The notes beneath the pieces were generated by a model, which did not search any database, was not told the origin of the DNA, and was given only the letters and a program-made list of their open reading frames with translations. From Prolixibacteraceae bacterium (lineage in GTDB: Bacteria > Bacteroidota > Bacteroidia > Bacteroidales > Prolixibacteraceae), in the NCBI GenBank assembly GCA_003506435.1, contig DOAQ01000024.1, forward strand, positions 1 through 64,000: a stretch of 64,000 nt of DNA, read 5' to 3'. Shown in pieces: positions 1 through 8,950 of the stretch; position 1 is the stretch's first letter, and every line of letters begins with the position of its first letter. Both the position numbers and the translations under genes were made by a program.

Positions 1-1
1 T

Positions 2-3000
2 TCCACGGGTGGCACTGCCCTTTCCACAGGCAGTCTGAGCTACACCTCCACCGAGACAACGGCAGGCACCTATACCTATTATGCCGAAACGCGGAACAGT
101 ACGAGCGGTTGCAAGAGTGCAACAAGGACGGCTGTAACGCTGACCATCAACGCGCTTCCGGCTACTTCTGTAATTACCGGCAACAGCGCCCCTGCCTGCA
201 ACGCAACAGGCATCACATACAATGTTTCGCTGACCAGCGGTTCCATGTATGCATGGACTGTACCATCAGGGGCGACAATCACTTCCGGGGCAACCGGTCC
301 GAACAATAATTCAGTAACGGTTAATTTTGGTTCAACCAACGGAGATATTACCGTTACCGAAACGAATGCAGCCGGGTGTGTTGGAACTGTCCGTACATTG
401 TCTGTTACCTTGCAGGGTTGCGGTATGGCGGCAAATTTCTCGGGCTCTCCGCTAAGTGTCTGCGAAGGCTCAACAGTTACGTTTACCAATACTTCGACCG
501 GAACAAGCGGAAGTACAACATATAACTGGAATTTTGGTGATGGGGCCAGCCCGGCCACGGCAACAGGAATTGGTCCGCATACGGTTACATATACAACAAG
601 CGGCACAAAAACGGTTTCGATGACTGTGACCGATGGGGCATCTGATACTGAAACAAAAACCAATTATATTACGGTTGGCCAGAATTCTGTTGGGGGAACT
701 ATTTCCGGGGGAGGGACGGTTACTTCAGGAACGAACAGTACCATACTTATCCTGTCGGGACATACAGGAACGGTAAGCAAGTGGCAGCAATCGATCGATG
801 GCGGCGCCAACTGGACTGATATTGCCAACACGACAACCAGCCTGACAGCAACCAATCTTACCCAGACTACCACGTACAGGGCCGTGATTGCCAACGGGAC
901 TTGTCCTTCGGTTAATTCGGGAACAGCAATCATTACCGTTACAACGGCGCCTGCAAACCGGCCGCCGGTAGCCCAAAGAGATACGTATGTGGTGTACAGC
1001 AGTCAGCCTCTGTCCGGCAATGTTTCAACGAACGACTTTGATCCGGATGGAAATGGTTTGGTTTATTCCACTACTTTGGTAGTCAATCCGGTAAAGGGAA
1101 CCGTAGTTATGTACGCCGACGGTTCATTCGTGTATTTCCCGCTTACAGGAGAAAAAGGAACGGATCAGTTTGTTTACAGGGTGTGCGACAATGCAGCGTC
1201 AAGCCAGTGTGTCGATCAATATGTCGATATATCGTTCTTCAATAACGGACCGGTTGCAGGCAATGATTCCTTTACCACGGAAAAAGGAGTAACACTGTCG
1301 GGCAGCCTGAAAGGAAACGACAGCGATCCGGATCAGAATAATTTGCTATACAATACAAGTCCGGTTGTTGGCCCCCAACATGGTTCTGTTGTTATAAATG
1401 CAAATGGTACATTTACGTATATACCTGTTTCTTCTTATGTGGGTACAGATACGTTTACGTACCGGGTTTGCGATGACGGTTCTCCTTCGAAATGTGCAGA
1501 TGCACAGGTAACTATTACCGTTACAGCGCCGGTTATTACAAACCATCCTCCGGTGGCCATGAATGATATTAACAACACCTTGATGAATATCGCAGTGTCG
1601 GGCAATGTGCTGACCAACGACTCGGATCCCGATGGCGACGCTATTGCGCTTATTACGTCACCGTATTCGCTTCCGTCGAACGGAACTGTTGTGATGCATA
1701 CGAACGGGACATATACGTACACTCCCGATAAGGATTTTACGGGTGAAGATTTCTTTATGTATGTAATCTGCGAAGTGGAAACCAGTCCAATTCTTTGCGA
1801 TACGGCGCTTGTTACAGTTGAAGTCAGACCTGATATTACAGGTAACCGGGTGCCGGTAGCCAACGAAGATGAAATCTCCACTTCGGTCAATAAACAGGTT
1901 TCAGGAAATATATTGCTAAATGACTTTGACCCTGATATGGATAATTTCTCTTTGAGCAGGATTACTTCGAATGTGAAGAATGGTGTTCTTGAATTCCGGC
2001 AAGACGGAACATTTACCTATACTCCGAATATTGGTTTTGAGGGAATTGACCAATTTATTTATGAAATCTGTGATGATGGCAGCCCGTCGTTATGTTCTAA
2101 GGCTACAGTTACCATTACCGTTACTGCGTTGAGCGCAGATAACAACCCTCCGTTTGCTGCTGATGATGCTGCATTTACTTCGGGCGACCCGCTGAAAGGA
2201 AATGTTAGTCAGAATGACTCTGATCCGGATGGCGATAAATTAACGTTTACTGTTTTTAGTAATCCGTCGAAAGGGACAGTTATCCTGAATCCGGATGGTA
2301 CGTATGAATATATTCTCAATGCGGGAGTTTTGCAAGGTTCCGATCAGTTTGTCTATCAGGTATGCGATGATGGCGAACCAGTTAAATGCAACAAGGCAAC
2401 CGTTTATATTACGATTATTGTGAACCGGCCTCCCGTAGCTGTAAATGACGATCTTTTCTGTTTGCCCGGGGAAACAAAAACCGGGAATGTTCTGATCAAT
2501 GATTCCGACCCGGACGATCATCGTTTAACCGTGAAGACAGCCCCTGTTCGCGGGCCTTCGAACGGTTCCATTACATTATCAGCAAATGGTTCGTTCTCGT
2601 ATATTCCAAATACCGGTTTCTCCGGAGAAGATAGCGTTAAATACGAAGTGTGCGATGACGGTGTGCCTGTAAAATGCGCACAAGCAACCATCCTTATTAC
2701 AGTACAGGATACCATTGTTCCCGATCGTTTGGCAACCAACGATATAAATACAACAATCCAAAATAAGGCGGTAAGTGGTAATGTTCTGACCAATGATGAT
2801 GACTATTTTGCAGCAAATTCGGTAACTACCCTTTACACACAGCCACAGCATGGTTCAGTCGTTTTAAATACCAATGGAGCATATACATATACTCCTGTAA
2901 CCGATTATACCGGCGAGGATAATTTCTTCTATATTGTTTGTACCAATGATCCTCCGGCTGATTGCGACACCATGAAGGTTACCATTACCGTAATTCCGGC

Positions 3001-5020
3001 TGAGATTAAAAATGGCCCGGTTGCAAATAATGATGAAACTGAAACGATGGCTGGTACTGCAATTACCAGTAATTTGCTTTCGAATGACTATTCTCCTTCA
3101 GGGGAACCAATGGTGTTAAATGTACAACCCATCTCGGGACCATCATTTGGTTCGGTGACAATCAATCCCGATGGTACGTATACCTATACTCCGGCAGGCG
3201 GGTTTGTTGGCGTTGATCAGTTTGTCTACGAGGTGTGTGGAAAAGTTTCCGATGTTTGTTCTACGGCAGTTGTCACAATCAGTGTCAGGGAAAAAGAAAG
3301 CAACCTGATTTTTGCTGCCGATGACGCATTCTTTACGTATGGCGCTGCTGTTTCCGGAAATATTCTGGATAATGATATTTATGAAAGCGCGACTCTTCAG
3401 TTAAACCGGTCGCCGCTGGTCGGCCCTGCAAACGGGACAGTAGTTATTAATGCCGATGGTTTGTTTACATATACGCCCAATAACGGGTATGAAGGGATTG
3501 ACCATTTTGTTTATGAAATTTGCGACAGGAGCTCAGGCGTTTGCGATAATGCAACGGTTACAATAACTGTGTTGCCTGCCCCTGTACAGTATGCCGATTT
3601 ATCTGTTACGAAAAAAGCGACTCCGATTCTTCGCGTAAACGAAGAAATTACCTTTGAACTTCTGGTTACCAACCTGGGGAATTCAAAAGCGCTTAACGTC
3701 AGAATTGCGGATTTCCTTCCCGGATATATAAAGAAAGCAACATACCGGATTGGAACTAGTCCGACATCCAGAGCATGGACAAATATTTTGGCTCTTGGAG
3801 ATATGGAAGTAAGCCAGTCGGCTGTTATCTATATAAATGGGATCGTAGGAGAGTCTGCGCCCAATACAATCACTAATTTAGCTTCGGTGGTCAGTGATGT
3901 TTGGGATCCGAATTTCAGCAATAATATTTCCGTTGCTAAAACTGAAGTGAACCGTAGTCCGAAGATTATTATTGCAGGAAGTCCTGTTATTTCGCTGGGA
4001 TGTTGCAATACGGAAGGAGTTATTATTGATGCCAGTCAGACGACTGGGGAAACAGGACTTCGCTATCGTTGGGAACCAACTATTTATCTTGATAATCCAA
4101 CGATTGCGGCCCCGCGTTTTACACCCGGAGAAAATACGGAATACACCCTGACTGTAACCGATGAAAATGGTCTGAAGAGTACGGAAACAGTACGGGTACA
4201 AATTGTTGATTGTCCGGATGCAGTTACCGATGGAATTGTATTTGTTGAATCACCGACATCTACTTTAATTGCTGACGGCTCGGAAAGCAAGGGGAACGGT
4301 ATTTCCTTCCGCTGGTGGACATTCGATGGCATTATCATGAACGGGCAAACCAATTCAACGGCGCAAATCAGCGGACTTGGCAAATATTACCTCGAAGTCA
4401 CCGATTCATACGGATGTTCGAATGTTGATTCATTGATCGTCGGGCAGTATATACAGGCCATAGCAGACACTGTTGAGATGGATTTGAATACGACAATTGA
4501 TATTAATATTGCTGCCAACGATATACCTCAAGGCGATATTGATCCCTCCAGTATTTCCATTAAAGAGCCGCCGGATCATGGTATTGCGGTAATTGTTGGC
4601 GATTCGTTGATTAACTATACTCCCGATCAGTATTATGCAGGTACCGACGAATTTATCTATGTCATCTGCGATTACTTCCGGAATTGTGACGAAGCTAATG
4701 TATTGGTGATCATCAACGATCAGGCATTTTTTGCACCAGATGCTTTTTCTCCAAACGGTGACGGGATCAACGATCGATTTGAGGTGGTGGGCATCTCGAA
4801 ATACAATAAGGTACAGATTGAGATTATCAACCGTTGGGGTAATGTGGTGTACAAATCGGATAACTATGGCTTGGGAGAAGGCCGGGATGGATATTGGGAT
4901 GGTACAGCCAATACCGGATTGCGACTTGGTCAGGGACCGGTTCCTGCCGGAACGTATTTCTATATTATACGGTTCGATAATGGAGAAAAAATTTCCAATT
5001 CACTATATCTCGACCGATAG
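2..5020 (+). CDS. Giant T9SS cargo, tandem cadherin-like/Ig-like repeats with CHU_C tail (5' end outside window)
   Basis: The frame is open from the first bases of the window, so the true start lies upstream; 1672 residues are visible. Counting from the first visible codon, an Ig-like segment is followed by a PKD domain (about 140-230, with YNWNFGDG), another Ig-like segment, then nine repeats of about 95 residues starting near 318. Each repeat opens with a P-V-A-x-x-D motif, carries N-D-x-D-P-D and closes with F-x-Y-x-V/I-C-D-D, typical of Big_9/cadherin-like (VCBS-type) adhesin repeats. A DUF11 domain, two PKD-like domains and a tenth repeat follow. The last 95 residues (FSPNGDGINDRFEV, then INRWGNVVY and PAGTYFY) are the gliding-motility-associated C-terminal domain, the type B signal for type IX secretion. 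Inferred role: secreted, surface-held adhesin or gliding/biofilm protein. It lies 231 bp upstream of a PorP/SprF gene, the usual partner of type B cargo. Confidence 0.93.
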   Translation, partial: STGGTALSTGSLSYTSTETTAGTYTYYAETRNSTSGCKSATRTAVTLTINALPATSVITGNSAPACNATGITYNVSLTSGSMYAWTVPSGATITSGATGPNNNSVTVNFGSTNGDITVTETNAAGCVGTVRTLSVTLQGCGMAANFSGSPLSVCEGSTVTFTNTSTGTSGSTTYNWNFGDGASPATATGIGPHTVTYTTSGTKTVSMTVTDGASDTETKTNYITVGQNSVGGTISGGGTVTSGTNSTILILSGHTGTVSKWQQSIDGGANWTDIANTTTSLTATNLTQTTTYRAVIANGTCPSVNSGTAIITVTTAPANRPPVAQRDTYVVYSSQPLSGNVSTNDFDPDGNGLVYSTTLVVNPVKGTVVMYADGSFVYFPLTGEKGTDQFVYRVCDNAASSQCVDQYVDISFFNNGPVAGNDSFTTEKGVTLSGSLKGNDSDPDQNNLLYNTSPVVGPQHGSVVINANGTFTYIPVSSYVGTDTFTYRVCDDGSPSKCADAQVTITVTAPVITNHPPVAMNDINNTLMNIAVSGNVLTNDSDPDGDAIALITSPYSLPSNGTVVMHTNGTYTYTPDKDFTGEDFFMYVICEVETSPILCDTALVTVEVRPDITGNRVPVANEDEISTSVNKQVSGNILLNDFDPDMDNFSLSRITSNVKNGVLEFRQDGTFTYTPNIGFEGIDQFIYEICDDGSPSLCSKATVTITVTALSADNNPPFAADDAAFTSGDPLKGNVSQNDSDPDGDKLTFTVFSNPSKGTVILNPDGTYEYILNAGVLQGSDQFVYQVCDDGEPVKCNKATVYITIIVNRPPVAVNDDLFCLPGETKTGNVLINDSDPDDHRLTVKTAPVRGPSNGSITLSANGSFSYIPNTGFSGEDSVKYEVCDDGVPVKCAQATILITVQDTIVPDRLATNDINTTIQNKAVSGNVLTNDDDYFAANSVTTLYTQPQHGSVVLNTNGAYTYTPVTDYTGEDNFFYIVCTNDPPADCDTMKVTITVIPAEIKNGPVANNDETETMAGTAITSNLLSNDYSPSGEPMVLNVQPISGPSFGSVTINPDGTYTYTPAGGFVGVDQFVYEVCGKVSDVCSTAVVTISVREKESNLIFAADDAFFTYGAAVSGNILDNDIYESATLQLNRSPLVGPANGTVVINADGLFTYTPNNGYEGIDHFVYEICDRSSGVCDNATVTITVLPAPVQYADLSVTKKATPILRVNEEITFELLVTNLGNSKALNVRIADFLPGYIKKATYRIGTSPTSRAWTNILALGDMEVSQSAVIYINGIVGESAPNTITNLASVVSDVWDPNFSNNISVAKTEVNRSPKIIIAGSPVISLGCCNTEGVIIDASQTTGETGLRYRWEPTIYLDNPTIAAPRFTPGENTEYTLTVTDENGLKSTETVRVQIVDCPDAVTDGIVFVESPTSTLIADGSESKGNGISFRWWTFDGIIMNGQTNSTAQISGLGKYYLEVTDSYGCSNVDSLIVGQYIQAIADTVEMDLNTTIDINIAANDIPQGDIDPSSISIKEPPDHGIAVIVGDSLINYTPDQYYAGTDEFIYVICDYFRNCDEANVLVIINDQAFFAPDAFSPNGDGINDRFEVVGISKYNKVQIEIINRWGNVVYKSDNYGLGEGRDGYWDGTANTGLRLGQGPVPAGTYFYIIRFDNGEKISNSLYLDR

Positions 5021-5205
5021 ACAATATCTTTATTCCCAATATAATACCAATCTGTCTTCTATTTTATTTTACATAAACGGAGGCTGTTTGATATTAACAA
5101 TTCGTTGTTGATAGTTGTGATTGCAGTTTTGATACCTCTGTTTCCCCGTTTGCTCAATGCTTGTTTCCGTTCCCAATGCCAAATGCTATGTTTGGCTGGT
5201 TAATT

Positions 5206-5232
5206 TCAGGAACCATGTTTATTGCTTCCTGA
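5206..5232 (+). other. Small inverted repeat upstream of porP/sprF-like gene
   Basis: TCAGGAA at 5206-5212 pairs with TTCCTGA at 5226-5232 around a 13-nt loop, 20 bp before the chosen start codon. No T-tract follows, so it is not an intrinsic terminator; it may be a leader hairpin or chance. The rest of the 5021-5251 gap shows no gene. Confidence 0.25.
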
Positions 5233-5251
5233 GATTAGAAGCAAAGACATA

Positions 5252-6202
5252 ATGGTAACGGGAGTAATACATAGAAACATATACTATGCAGTATTTGTAT
5301 TTGTGATGGTTTTAATTTCATCCAATGCAAATGCACAGCAGGAGACCATGTACACACAGTACATGAGCAATGTGTTGTCTATTAATCCCGCCTACGCTGG
5401 TTCCAATGATATGCTTAGTTTGAACGCGGTTTCCCGGAACCAGTGGGTAGGCGTTAATGGAGCCCCCGAAACCCAGACTTTCTCAGTTCATTCTCCCTTT
5501 ACCAAATATCGCATGGGGCTTGGCTTATCTTTTCTGAAAGACAAGATCGGGCCTATCTCTCAAACCGGAGTTAGTATTGATTATTCCTATACCATTGATT
5601 TTGACCGGCGCCGTTACCTTGCCTTTGGGCTAAAGGGTGGCGTAAACTTCTATTCTGCGGGGTATTCCGATCTGGAACTTGTCGATCCCGACGATGCTGT
5701 TTTCCAGACAGATGTGGTACGTCGGTTTCTGCCGAATGTTGGTGTTGGTGCATATTACTATACCGAACGTTTTTATGCAGGTTTATCGGCGCCAAAGCTG
5801 ATCGAAAACATAATTAACCCGCACGAAGGTTTTTCGAGCGAGTATGTCAACCGCGAAGAGTTACACTTATTCCTCATGTCGGGTTATGTTTTCGATGTCA
5901 ACCGTATCCTGAAATTCAAGCCCCATTTTATGGTGAAGTATGTTCAGGATGCTCCGATCTCTATTGATTTCTCTGCTCAATTCCTGATTTACGATCGTTT
6001 GTGGCTGGGCGCTATGTACCGGCTGGGCGATTCATTTGGAGGATTGATGCAGGTTCAGATTACCAATCAGTTAAAAGTTGGATATTCTTATGACCTGTCA
6101 GTGAATAATCTGGGTTCTTTTAACAACGGAACCCATGAAATAATGGTTAGTTACGACTTCAACTTCGGACGGGGAAGGGTGAAATCACCAAGGTATTTCT
6201 AA
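5252..6202 (+). CDS. PorP/SprF family type IX secretion system outer-membrane protein
   Basis: 316 residues. The ATG at 5252 is chosen over a TTG ten codons upstream because it gives a clean signal peptide (hydrophobic YYAVFVFVMVLISS, then A-N-A-Q). The mature protein begins QQETMYTQYMSNVLSINPAYAG, the hallmark opening of the PorP/SprF family (Bacteroidetes-specific membrane protein, TIGR03519). The remainder alternates short hydrophobic and polar stretches as expected of an outer-membrane barrel. Family knowledge: SprF-like proteins are required for secretion or surface attachment of one specific type B CTD cargo, often encoded directly upstream, exactly the order here. The stop codon overlaps the next ATG by one base (TAATG), so the pair is translationally coupled. 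Confidence 0.93.
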   Translation: MVTGVIHRNIYYAVFVFVMVLISSNANAQQETMYTQYMSNVLSINPAYAGSNDMLSLNAVSRNQWVGVNGAPETQTFSVHSPFTKYRMGLGLSFLKDKIGPISQTGVSIDYSYTIDFDRRRYLAFGLKGGVNFYSAGYSDLELVDPDDAVFQTDVVRRFLPNVGVGAYYYTERFYAGLSAPKLIENIINPHEGFSSEYVNREELHLFLMSGYVFDVNRILKFKPHFMVKYVQDAPISIDFSAQFLIYDRLWLGAMYRLGDSFGGLMQVQITNQLKVGYSYDLSVNNLGSFNNGTHEIMVSYDFNFGRGRVKSPRYF

Positions 6203-8256
6203 TGAATATGAAAATGATTTTATCAGGAACATATAAAAAAGGAATTTTGATACTGGCGCTGCTTCTGGCGCTGGTTTCAGCCGGGTATTCGCAAAAAATG
6301 GCAGTACGTCTGGGCGACAGTAATTTCAGGGAGTTCAATTTTATTGCAGCCATTGAATACTATGAGTATGCATTTGAACGCGACAGCGCTGATAGCTATG
6401 TAATCCGCAAACTTGCTGAGGCCAATAACAACATAGGTAAAAGCGAACAAGTTGAAAAATGGTTGAGTATTCTCGTCCGGAAAGGTTCAGCCGAAGCCAC
6501 TGATCTTTACCAGTATGCACAGGCTTTAAAAAGCAATGGCAAATATGCAGAAGCTGAAAAAGTAATGAGCGATTACGCTGTTTTGAAACCGGATGATGCC
6601 CGTACCCTGATGGAAGTTTCTATGTTGGAATATATTCAGTTTCTGATGCGCGATTCGTCGAAATATGTCATCATGAACGCGTCAACCAATACCAAGGGTT
6701 CAGATATGGGGCCGGCCTATTACAAAAATGAACTTGTTTTCTCGTCGACTTCGCTGTCGGGCACGGTAACCAAACGAACTTACGGATGGAACGAACTTCC
6801 GTACCTTGATATGTACGTCGCTCAGATTGCATCAAACGGCGACCTCCGGTTCCCAAAACCATTCGCGCCAAAACTGAAAACCAACTTTCACGACGGGCCA
6901 ATGACCTATGATGAAAAGAACGACCGGATTTTTTATACCATAAATAATGCAACAAAAGGGCGTATCCTTAAAAGCAAGGGAGGTGTGACCAATCTGAAAA
7001 TCAATTTTGCAAAAAGGGTAGAAGATGACTGGGAATACGATGGCAGTTTTCGTTTCAACAACGAAGAATATTCAGTAGGGCATCCCTCTATTGATAGTAC
7101 CGGCAACGTGTTGTATTTCGCAAGCGATATGCCCGGGGGATATGGCGGCACCGACATCTATTTCTCTATTTATTCTGAAAGCCGCTGGAGTACCCCGTAC
7201 AATCTCGGCCCGAAAGTGAACTCCGAAGCCAACGAACTTTTCCCGTTTATAAGCAACGAAGGGGTCTTGTATTTTGCTTCCAACGGACATGGAGGGATGG
7301 GCGGACTGGATATTTTCTTCTCGGTCCCTGAAAACGGTGTTTTCGATGCAATCGAAAATATGGGTTATCCGGTGAACAGTCCGAGGGATGATTTTGCCCT
7401 CGTGCTCGATAAATTCGGAATGCAGGGATATTTCACTTCCAACCGCACAACAGGGAAAGGCGACGACGACATTTATTATATGAAGATTACCCGTGTGCCG
7501 GTTGTCATTCGCGGGTTGATACGCGACCGGATTACGGAAGAACCTTTGAGCAGCGCTGAGGTTTCGTTGATAAACAGCGCCGGGCAGGTTGTTTCTACTT
7601 CCCTGTCGAGGGCAAACGGAGCATTCGAATTTGAACTGAACAAGGGGGAAGACTATTCACTGCTGGCCCGGAAAGAAATGTATTCAGAGGATAAGAAAAC
7701 AGTTTCAACCATGGGACTGAGGCCAAATCAGGAAGTATTTGTTGAGATATACCTCGAAAGTACAGTTCCGGAAGCGCCTGTTGCAGAAGAAGTTTCCAAA
7801 TCATCGGTTGATTATCCCGAACCTTTGAAGATGGAAGAGGAAAACGGGGAGCCGATTCAGGTGCTTGAGTTGGAATACATCAATTATGATCTGGACAAAT
7901 GGGATATACGAAACGATGCGGCTGAAATACTTGACCGCTTACTGGCTATTATGATTGAATATCCCGACCTGGAGATCCGGCTTGAATCGCATACCGATTC
8001 CCGGGGAGGCGATGATTACAACCTGCTTTTGTCGAAAAGAAGGGCGCGTTCGGCTTTTGAATATTTGATTGACAGGGGAATCGACCCGGCCCGGGTGCAA
8101 TACGAGGGATACGGTGAAACCAGGTTGTTGAACCGGTGCGCAAATGATGTGGAATGTACAGAAGAAGAACATGAGGTAAACAGAAGGACGATTGTTAAAG
8201 TGGTTCGCAAGGGAGAAGTTAGAAAAAGAGGACAGAGAGGAATATTCTACTTCTAG
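6202..8256 (+). CDS. TPR/PD40/OmpA-domain protein, T9SS-associated (PorE-like)
   Basis: 684 residues with a signal peptide ending near residue 30. Domains in order: TPR-like helices (about 35-130), WD40-like PD40 beta-propeller repeats (about 160-420, recurring F-S-S and Y-F-A-S motifs with G-G-x-D-I/L), a carboxypeptidase regulatory-like beta-sandwich (about 430-510), and a C-terminal OmpA peptidoglycan-binding domain (about 555-675, with LESHTDSRG and LSKRRARSAFEYL). PorE of Porphyromonas gingivalis has the same architecture and anchors the T9SS trans-envelope complex to peptidoglycan. Inferred role: periplasmic link between peptidoglycan and the PorP/SprF protein encoded one base upstream. 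Such cargo-PorP-OmpA trios recur in Bacteroidota, so this may be a paralogue dedicated to the upstream adhesin rather than the core PorE. Confidence 0.88.
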   Translation: MNMKMILSGTYKKGILILALLLALVSAGYSQKMAVRLGDSNFREFNFIAAIEYYEYAFERDSADSYVIRKLAEANNNIGKSEQVEKWLSILVRKGSAEATDLYQYAQALKSNGKYAEAEKVMSDYAVLKPDDARTLMEVSMLEYIQFLMRDSSKYVIMNASTNTKGSDMGPAYYKNELVFSSTSLSGTVTKRTYGWNELPYLDMYVAQIASNGDLRFPKPFAPKLKTNFHDGPMTYDEKNDRIFYTINNATKGRILKSKGGVTNLKINFAKRVEDDWEYDGSFRFNNEEYSVGHPSIDSTGNVLYFASDMPGGYGGTDIYFSIYSESRWSTPYNLGPKVNSEANELFPFISNEGVLYFASNGHGGMGGLDIFFSVPENGVFDAIENMGYPVNSPRDDFALVLDKFGMQGYFTSNRTTGKGDDDIYYMKITRVPVVIRGLIRDRITEEPLSSAEVSLINSAGQVVSTSLSRANGAFEFELNKGEDYSLLARKEMYSEDKKTVSTMGLRPNQEVFVEIYLESTVPEAPVAEEVSKSSVDYPEPLKMEEENGEPIQVLELEYINYDLDKWDIRNDAAEILDRLLAIMIEYPDLEIRLESHTDSRGGDDYNLLLSKRRARSAFEYLIDRGIDPARVQYEGYGETRLLNRCANDVECTEEEHEVNRRTIVKVVRKGEVRKRGQRGIFYF

Positions 8257-8272
8257 CCTTTGCAAAGAAGAT

Positions 8273-8337
8273 ACTCCCGTTACGATTGTGTCAATTGTAA
8301 CAAGGCGCTCCCGGCAGTGGCCGGGGCGCCTTTACAA
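8273..8337 (+). repeat. Two-hairpin structured repeat, copy 1
   Basis: 65-bp unit opening ACTCCCGTTAC and closing GGGGCGCCTTTACAA. Hairpin A has 9-bp arms (TTACGATTG / CAATTGTAA) around a TGT loop, with one G-T wobble. Hairpin B pairs AAGGCGC with GCGCCTT outside and CCCGGC with GCCGGG inside, with a one-base T bulge and an AGTG loop. It starts 16 bp after the OmpA-family stop codon and lacks a following T-tract. Confidence 0.85.
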
Positions 8338-8387
8338 GGAAACAGGATTTGGGAGATACGTTCAGGAAAAATGATGAAATAAAAAAT

Positions 8388-8452
8388 ACTCCCGTTACAA
8401 TTGTGTCAATTGTAGCAAGGCGCTTCCGGCAGTGGCCGGGGCGCCTTTACAA
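8388..8452 (+). repeat. Two-hairpin structured repeat, copy 2
   Basis: 65 bp and nearly identical to the copy at 8273. Hairpin A arms TTACAATTG / CAATTGTAG keep pairing through a terminal T-G wobble. Hairpin B has a CCC-to-TCC change that is tolerated by a T-G wobble. The loop AGTG and the bulge position are kept, so the changes preserve the fold. Confidence 0.85.
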
Positions 8453-8566
8453 AAAGTTAGAAACAGGGGGTTATGAAAATGGGTAGCAGAGTTAAAAATA
8501 CCCCGCAGAAAATATTGAGTAGATTTTCAAGTCTATTCCAATTGCGTTTCGTGACTGGGAAAGTTT

Positions 8567-8632
8567 ACTCCCGTTACAATTGTGTCAATTGTAACAAAGG
8601 CGCCTTTGGCAATGGCCGGGGCGCCTTCTTTT
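8567..8632 (+). repeat. Two-hairpin structured repeat, copy 3, merging into a terminator
   Basis: Third copy. Hairpin A is perfect (TTACAATTG / CAATTGTAA, loop TGT). Hairpin B has a changed inner arm (CTTTGGC against GCCGGG, T-G wobbles) with loop AATG and outer arms AAGGCGC / GCGCCTT. Unlike the other two it runs directly into CTTTTTTT, giving it terminator form. Confidence 0.83.
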
Positions 8633-8635
8633 TTT
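8596..8635 (+). terminator. Intrinsic terminator for the T9SS gene cluster
   Basis: The GC-rich hairpin B of repeat copy 3 (AAGGCGC / GCGCCTT outer stem) is followed at once by CTTTTTTT. It lies 340 bp after the OmpA-family stop codon and is the only one of the three repeat copies with a T-tract, so it probably ends the plus-strand transcript. Confidence 0.6.
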
Positions 8636-8700
8636 AGAATGCCAGTCTTCATGGGTAGGTCAAATACCCGAAGATTTCACAAATAATAAGCAGCGAATTA

Positions 8701-8842
8701 TCCTTATGCTGATAGGATGTCTCTCCTTATGCTGATAGAGTGTCTTTCCTTATGCTGATAGAGTGTCCCGCATTAGGCTGATAGGGTACCTCTCATTATG
8801 CTGATAGAGTGTCTCTCATTAGGATGCTGAAAGTCTCTGCTC
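8701..8842. repeat. 23-bp tandem repeat array, about six units
   Basis: Five adjoining 23-bp units (8701, 8724, 8747, 8770, 8793) plus a degenerate sixth from 8816. Units begin TCCTTATGCTGATAG and end with a GTGTCTC-like block; the fourth unit is the most diverged complete one. There are no spacers between units and the period is not a multiple of three, which argues against both CRISPR and coding repeats. Function unknown; it may be a variable-number tandem repeat or a protein-binding array. Confidence 0.85.
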
Positions 8843-8865
8843 TGGGGAAGAGATTATTCTTTTGG

Positions 8866-8922
8866 GTGCGCCGGTTTGTAACCGGCATTTTTTAGAAATC
8901 GCGGATAAAATCCGCGACACCC
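8866..8922. repeat. Paired-hairpin intergenic element (REP-like)
   Basis: Two perfect hairpins 13 bp apart: GCCGGTT / AACCGGC around TGT (8870-8886), followed by ATTTTTT, then CGCGGAT / ATCCGCG around AAA (8900-8916), followed by a second CCGGC. It resembles repetitive extragenic palindromes scattered through Bacteroidota genomes (general knowledge; copy number here not known). It is close to the 3' end of pgeF and could also act as a terminator. Confidence 0.6.
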
Positions 8923-8950
8923 GGCATTGCCTAATCGTATCCTGATGAAA

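Noticed and set aside
79..663. 194-residue minus-strand frame across the start of the giant cargo gene
   Set aside because: Low-complexity V/T/P-rich translation that is the antisense of Thr/Val repeat coding; the plus frame carries real domains.
8192..8374. 60-residue plus-strand ORF after the OmpA-family gene
   Set aside because: Starts inside the OmpA gene and runs through the structured repeat; no family-like sequence.
8701..8842. Possible CRISPR array
   Set aside because: Units adjoin with no spacers and there are no cas genes in the window.
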